Assembly: GCA_021820785.1 (NCBI GenBank)
Contig: JAKADE010000093.1
Coordinates: 1 to 8,676 of the forward strand
Length of the DNA stretch: 8,676 nt
Source: Pseudomonadota bacterium
GTDB taxonomy: Bacteria; Pseudomonadota; Gammaproteobacteria; Steroidobacterales; Steroidobacteraceae
Reading direction: 5' to 3'
The position numbers were made by a program, and so were the translations under genes. Positions 6,084 through 8,676 of this stretch are shown here, one piece after another (the first letter of the stretch is position 1; each line of letters begins with the position of its first letter). A model generated the notes under the pieces. That model was given only the letters and a program-made list of their open reading frames with translations. It ran no database searches and was not told where the DNA came from.

Positions 6084-6782
6084 TCAGCCGCTCGCCTTGA
6101 GGAATGTCGAGGAGCGCAGCCATCGGGGATCCGGGTAATAGCCGACCAGTACCGTCGCGCCCTGGATCAGGTGCACGATGGCACTCTCCACTTTGCGGCT
6201 GAGCGCGAAGCATCCCCAGCTGAGGCCCATGCGGCCGTGTGCCTGTGCGAATGCCTTGCTGACGTACCACGCGCTGTGAACGACGATATCGCGCCGGTAC
6301 GCGTCGCCGTTGAACTTCGGGTCCAGTCCTTTCAGTCGCAGGGAATATCCATGTTCGCCGTAGTAGGTGTTGGCCGTGAGGAATACCCCGAGACTGCTCG
6401 CATCGGTGCCCGGACGATTGGAGAAGTGGGTGGCATACTTCAGTCCGCTGCCCTTGCCATGCGCCACGTAGGTGTAGAAGAGCACCTTGCCGCTCTCGAC
6501 GTTCGCGACCGCCAGTCGCCGATGTGCGGACGACACCGAGTAATCAACGATCGTCACGAACGGCTTGTCGGTGAGTTTCTCTTCCCGGACGTGAAAGTAC
6601 GCCTCGAGCGAGGTGGTGATGGCCTGCATGCCGATGTTCGGCGCCTGGGCATGGATGCGCTGCGCCAGTTGCAGCATGGAGCGCGGTGCGGCGGGGGCCG
6701 CGCGGGCCGTGAGCACGCCGGCGAACAGCAGCGCGGCGCTGCAGAGGGCGGCAAGCCGCGCATGGGGTCGGAGTTTCATCAT
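6084..6782 (-). CDS. Murein L,D-transpeptidase catalytic domain protein (YkuD_2 type), secreted
   Basis: This 232-residue predicted periplasmic protein has a signal peptide (MMKLRPHARLAALCSAALLF, then AGVLTARA, with cleavage likely near residue 28). The catalytic region shows FSNRPGTDASSLGVF (120-134), YGEHGYSLRLKGLDPKFN (141-158), IVVHSAWYVS with His169, and GRMGLSWGCFAL with the probable nucleophile Cys191. This order is characteristic of the YkuD_2 branch (Pfam L,D-transpeptidase_2), not of classical YkuD. Members are presumed to form or exchange 3-3 cross-links or attach groups to diaminopimelate in peptidoglycan. The exact reaction of this branch is less well characterised. Two tandem ATGs (6782 and 6779) are possible starts, and no strong ribosome binding site separates them. 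The reading frame is open to 6938, but the signal peptide supports the start near 6782. It is followed on the same strand by the DUF3565 gene. Confidence 0.92.
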   Translation of the reverse strand: MMKLRPHARLAALCSAALLFAGVLTARAAPAAPRSMLQLAQRIHAQAPNIGMQAITTSLEAYFHVREEKLTDKPFVTIVDYSVSSAHRRLAVANVESGKVLFYTYVAHGKGSGLKYATHFSNRPGTDASSLGVFLTANTYYGEHGYSLRLKGLDPKFNGDAYRRDIVVHSAWYVSKAFAQAHGRMGLSWGCFALSRKVESAIVHLIQGATVLVGYYPDPRWLRSSTFLKASG

Positions 6783-7211
6783 GGCCGATCTGTGAGCCTC
6801 GCGTGTCGCGTTTGAATTCAAGAGGTTTCCGTCCGCCGCGGCCCCGCAGGGCAGTCGGTGCGACGGTTCCCGTTTCGATCGGATTGCAGGCGGCACGATC
6901 GCATCGTGCCGGATGCGGACAAGGATGTCCGCGCCCACCTCCCCGAGCTCTCGGCCAGATCCGGGCCTGTGTGCGCTGTCGCGCGTGTCCTCGACGCCGT
7001 ATTTTTTCCGGCGATGGGTATCTTAACCCAGTGCGGACGGGATCCCATGTCCCGGATGACTGTTCGCGTCTGCCGCGCCGGTTGGCCGGATCATGGCGCG
7101 CCCCGCCGGCTCAAGTTCGTCCGGAGTGAGTTGGCGGCGAACAACCGTGACACAACCCCGACATCGCCTGACCTTGGGCATGGCAGTTCGTCGCCGTTCG
7201 CAGTCCGGCCC
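6783..7211. other. Non-coding interval between the two L,D-transpeptidase genes
   Basis: These 429 bases between two minus-strand genes hold two perfect hairpins (6891-6911 and 6915-6932), a 10-base palindrome TTGAATTCAA (6812-6821, about 30 bases ahead of the YkuD_2 gene), and looser dyads near 7003-7021 and 7040-7060. No reading frame here looks like a protein on either strand. I could not assign a convincing promoter or a T-tract terminator. Confidence 0.6.
6891..6932. repeat. Two adjacent perfect inverted repeats (tandem hairpins)
   Basis: The first hairpin has nine-base arms CGGCACGAT (6891-6899) and ATCGTGCCG (6903-6911) with loop CGC. The second has seven-base arms GCGGACA (6915-6921) and TGTCCGC (6926-6932) with loop AGGA. 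Three bases separate them, and their centres are about 22 bp apart, roughly two helical turns. They lie 109-150 bases upstream of the YkuD_2 start. No T-run follows on either strand, which argues against simple intrinsic termination. They may be leader RNA structure or paired protein sites. Confidence 0.6.
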
Positions 7212-8132
7212 TCACGGCCCGCATCCGGGCGTCGCGGGCAATGCAGTCCGGGCCGTTGCAGTCTTGAGCGCAGCCCTGACCTTGCGGCGCGGGAAGTTCG
7301 GGGCCTGTCCGATGATCTCGACCGTTGGTCCATCCGAGAGCGTGTGAAACCGGCCGTCGTCGGGATGCGGCGCGATGGCCCACTCATACAGGGTGCGGGC
7401 ATCCTCCAGGACCGGGACGTGGGGCGTGCCGTAGTACGCCTTCTGCATTTGCTCATCGTAGAGCCCGACGCATCCGTGCGAGGCGGCATAGCCTGGGACG
7501 TCCCGACCGTGGATCCAGACGGCGACTCCGTTGAGCGTGACCAGAAAGCGCAGGGCGTAATGCATGGGATAGGGCTTGTTCGTGTCTGCCATGTCGTAGA
7601 GGGAACTGACGTGCAGGCGGTCATACGCAGTGATGCGGAACATTCCGACCGGGGTGCGGCGCGCGGCAACGGCATTGTCGCCCGAGGTCATGGGGAACGA
7701 CATCGCGAGCCTGCCGTGATCGTATGCCCCGAGGAATTGCTCGGTGAGGTCCACGAGGATGAATTTCGGGATCTGGGCCGCCGGCGCGTAGGTCTGCGGT
7801 AGCGGGGTGAAATTCGCGACCTGTCCGAGGTGCTCCGGAACCTTCAGGCGCACGCCGGGGTAGATGTGCCGCCGGTCGATGCGGTTGAATCGCAGGACGC
7901 CTTGCCAGTCGGCACCGAACAATTGTTTTACGTCCGTCTGGCGTCGGATGCGCAGGCACGTCCAGGGGATGCGCGCATCACTCGGATAGTGAATCCGGCA
8001 GGTGTCCGGAACCGGCTCGGCCGAGACCGCGGCACTGAAGATACCCGCCAGAACGGCGAGGAGGACCGGCGCCCACCGGACACCGCTTGGCTTCAGGCAC
8101 AGGCGGGCTTGCCGCGCTTCCCATCGCCTCAT
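7212..8132 (-). CDS. L,D-transpeptidase (YkuD domain) with N-terminal LysM-like segment, secreted
   Basis: This 306-residue predicted periplasmic enzyme cross-links or modifies peptidoglycan at meso-diaminopimelate, a beta-lactam-tolerant alternative to penicillin-binding proteins. A signal peptide occupies about 1-38 (basic start, then VRWAPVLLAVLAGIF, cleavage after AVSA). A LysM-like region follows at about 60-100 (DVKQLFGADW, LRFNRIDRRHIYPGVRLKVPE), suited to holding the cell wall. The YkuD domain spans about 124-240, with IPKFILVDLTEQFLGAYDHG, RRTPVGMFRI, WIHGRD containing His208, and the catalytic SHGCVGL with Cys221. The last 65 residues are unassigned. Cys45 and Cys59 could form a disulphide. 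The ATG at 8132 is chosen because it precedes the signal peptide and has a GAGAG box about five bases upstream. The open frame continues to 8519 without family resemblance. Its sequence and active-site motif differ clearly from the other transpeptidase 429 bases away, so they are not recent duplicates. Confidence 0.93.
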   Translation of the reverse strand: MRRWEARQARLCLKPSGVRWAPVLLAVLAGIFSAAVSAEPVPDTCRIHYPSDARIPWTCLRIRRQTDVKQLFGADWQGVLRFNRIDRRHIYPGVRLKVPEHLGQVANFTPLPQTYAPAAQIPKFILVDLTEQFLGAYDHGRLAMSFPMTSGDNAVAARRTPVGMFRITAYDRLHVSSLYDMADTNKPYPMHYALRFLVTLNGVAVWIHGRDVPGYAASHGCVGLYDEQMQKAYYGTPHVPVLEDARTLYEWAIAPHPDDGRFHTLSDGPTVEIIGQAPNFPRRKVRAALKTATARTALPATPGCGP

Positions 8133-8676
8133 CGGTGCTCTCGATCCGTCCGTGACCCGTGCAGTCGGGCGGCCGACGCGATGGTGCGCGGATACCGGGC
8201 TCCTGCTTCGCTCATGCCTTGGCTTTCTTGCTCGCTGCGGCGAGACCCTGTGACATCGCAGAACAGTGTAGGTCACTTGTCGCCCCGGGCGGGTGAGCGG
8301 TTTCCGCAGGACCGTTTCGCAAATCCGGCGGCGGGGCGTCTCCCGTGCAGCACCGACCCCCCTTTGCCGTACACCGATCATCGACTCCGCGAAGACGCAT
8401 GCCGAGCCGCCGCATTGAGTTCCCTTCTTACCCTGCTGGTACTCGATAGTCGCCGTCCTGCCAGCACGGTCTCGACTGTCGGAGTGAGCGCGGCTCCCGT
8501 CCAACACGTGCGTCCCCACCAGGCACAGCCCCGGGTTCGACCGTCGCGCTGAGGACTCAATATCTGTGGATGCGGCCGCGCTTCCTGAGCATGGTGGTGC
8601 GCGACTCTCACGCTCACCTGAAGACCAATAGCGCGCGAATGGGCGGGGCCTTCAGCGTGCCCGGCTCCGCTGTGTT
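8133..8676. other. Right-hand flank upstream of the second transpeptidase; no clear gene
   Basis: These 544 bases contain no reading frame with recognisable homology, no tRNA-like fold, no insertion-sequence ends and no direct repeats that I can see. The only coding candidate is the small minus-strand frame at 8212-8415. A plus-strand frame opens with ATG at 8570 and runs off the window edge, but it lacks a properly spaced ribosome binding site. I found no convincing promoter for the transpeptidase; a weak TACACT sequence near 8265 lacks a matching -35. Confidence 0.5.
8212..8415 (-). CDS. Doubtful small open reading frame with a good ribosome binding site
   Basis: This is a 67-codon frame starting at ATG 8415, preceded by AAGAAGGGA (8429-8421) with a five-base gap, the best Shine-Dalgarno match in this flank. 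The peptide begins MRRLGMRLRGVDD, has four cysteines (three in RCTAKGGRCC near residues 14-22) and ends in the basic stretch ASKKAKA. No family is recognised, and there is neither a clear signal peptide nor a membrane helix. It ends 79 bases before the transpeptidase start on the same strand, so it could be a leader peptide gene or small protein. It could equally be chance in GC-rich DNA. Confidence 0.22.
   Translation of the reverse strand: MRRLGMRLRGVDDRCTAKGGRCCTGDAPPPDLRNGPAETAHPPGATSDLHCSAMSQGLAAASKKAKA

Noticed and set aside
7003..7021. CGCCG...CGGCG dyad around a T-rich centre as a possible terminator of the LysM-like transpeptidase
   Set aside because: The T-run falls in the loop rather than after the stem, and on the transcribed strand it would be A-rich, so it does not have terminator form.
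6858..8552. Two long plus-strand frames (6858-7802, 7830-8552) opposite the LysM-like transpeptidase
   Set aside because: They are antisense to a clear YkuD enzyme with signal peptide and active site. The translations show no recognisable domain.
8570..8676. Plus-strand frame from ATG 8570 running off the window edge
   Set aside because: Only 35 codons are visible, the nearest GAGG (8551-8554) is 15 bases upstream, too far to serve it, and the peptide is not recognisable. A gene starting here cannot be excluded but is unsupported.

Overview
The window is GC-rich bacterial chromosome that looks gammaproteobacterial. The best evidence is the left third. The first codons of rpmB (ribosomal protein L28) lie next to radC on the minus strand, and radC is divergent from coaBC (dfp)-dut on the plus strand. 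This arrangement is the familiar rpmB-radC / coaBC-dut locus of Gammaproteobacteria. The sequence alone does not support a genus. The remaining genes (a cysteine-cluster protein, an MscS-type channel, a DUF3565 protein and two L,D-transpeptidases) fit a Gram-negative proteobacterium.

Layout. 1-27 (-) is the 5' end of rpmB, cut by the window edge, with a good sigma70-type promoter at 93-121. 129-827 (-) is radC. 828-962 is a divergent control region with a 20-bp dyad and a candidate coaBC promoter close to the start codon. 963-2180 (+) is coaBC, overlapping by 4 bases with dut at 2177-2647 (+). 2656-4239 (-) is a 527-residue YkgJ/FliB-like cysteine-cluster protein, tail-to-tail with dut. 4240-4660 is a 421-base non-coding interval with a TATAAT box on the minus strand and hairpins ahead of the channel gene. 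4661-5776 (+) is an MscS-family mechanosensitive channel. 5847-6053 (-) is a DUF3565 protein, downstream of and probably co-transcribed with a secreted L,D-transpeptidase of the YkuD_2 type at 6084-6782 (-). 6783-7211 is non-coding and carries two adjacent perfect hairpins. 7212-8132 (-) is a second, unrelated-looking L,D-transpeptidase with a LysM-like segment and a classic SHGC active site. 8133-8676 holds no recognisable gene, apart from one doubtful small reading frame with a good ribosome binding site.

How the genes relate. The left part is housekeeping: translation (rpmB), coenzyme A synthesis (coaBC) and nucleotide-pool sanitation (dut). The right part is envelope-related: an osmotic safety valve plus two periplasmic peptidoglycan cross-linking or remodelling enzymes. 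I found no mobile element, CRISPR array, tRNA, rRNA, toxin-antitoxin pair or defence cluster. No convincing new multi-gene system is visible. The items most worth following up are the paired hairpins upstream of the YkuD_2 gene, the apparently leaderless coaBC, the orphan FliB/YkgJ-like protein, and the DUF3565-transpeptidase pairing.
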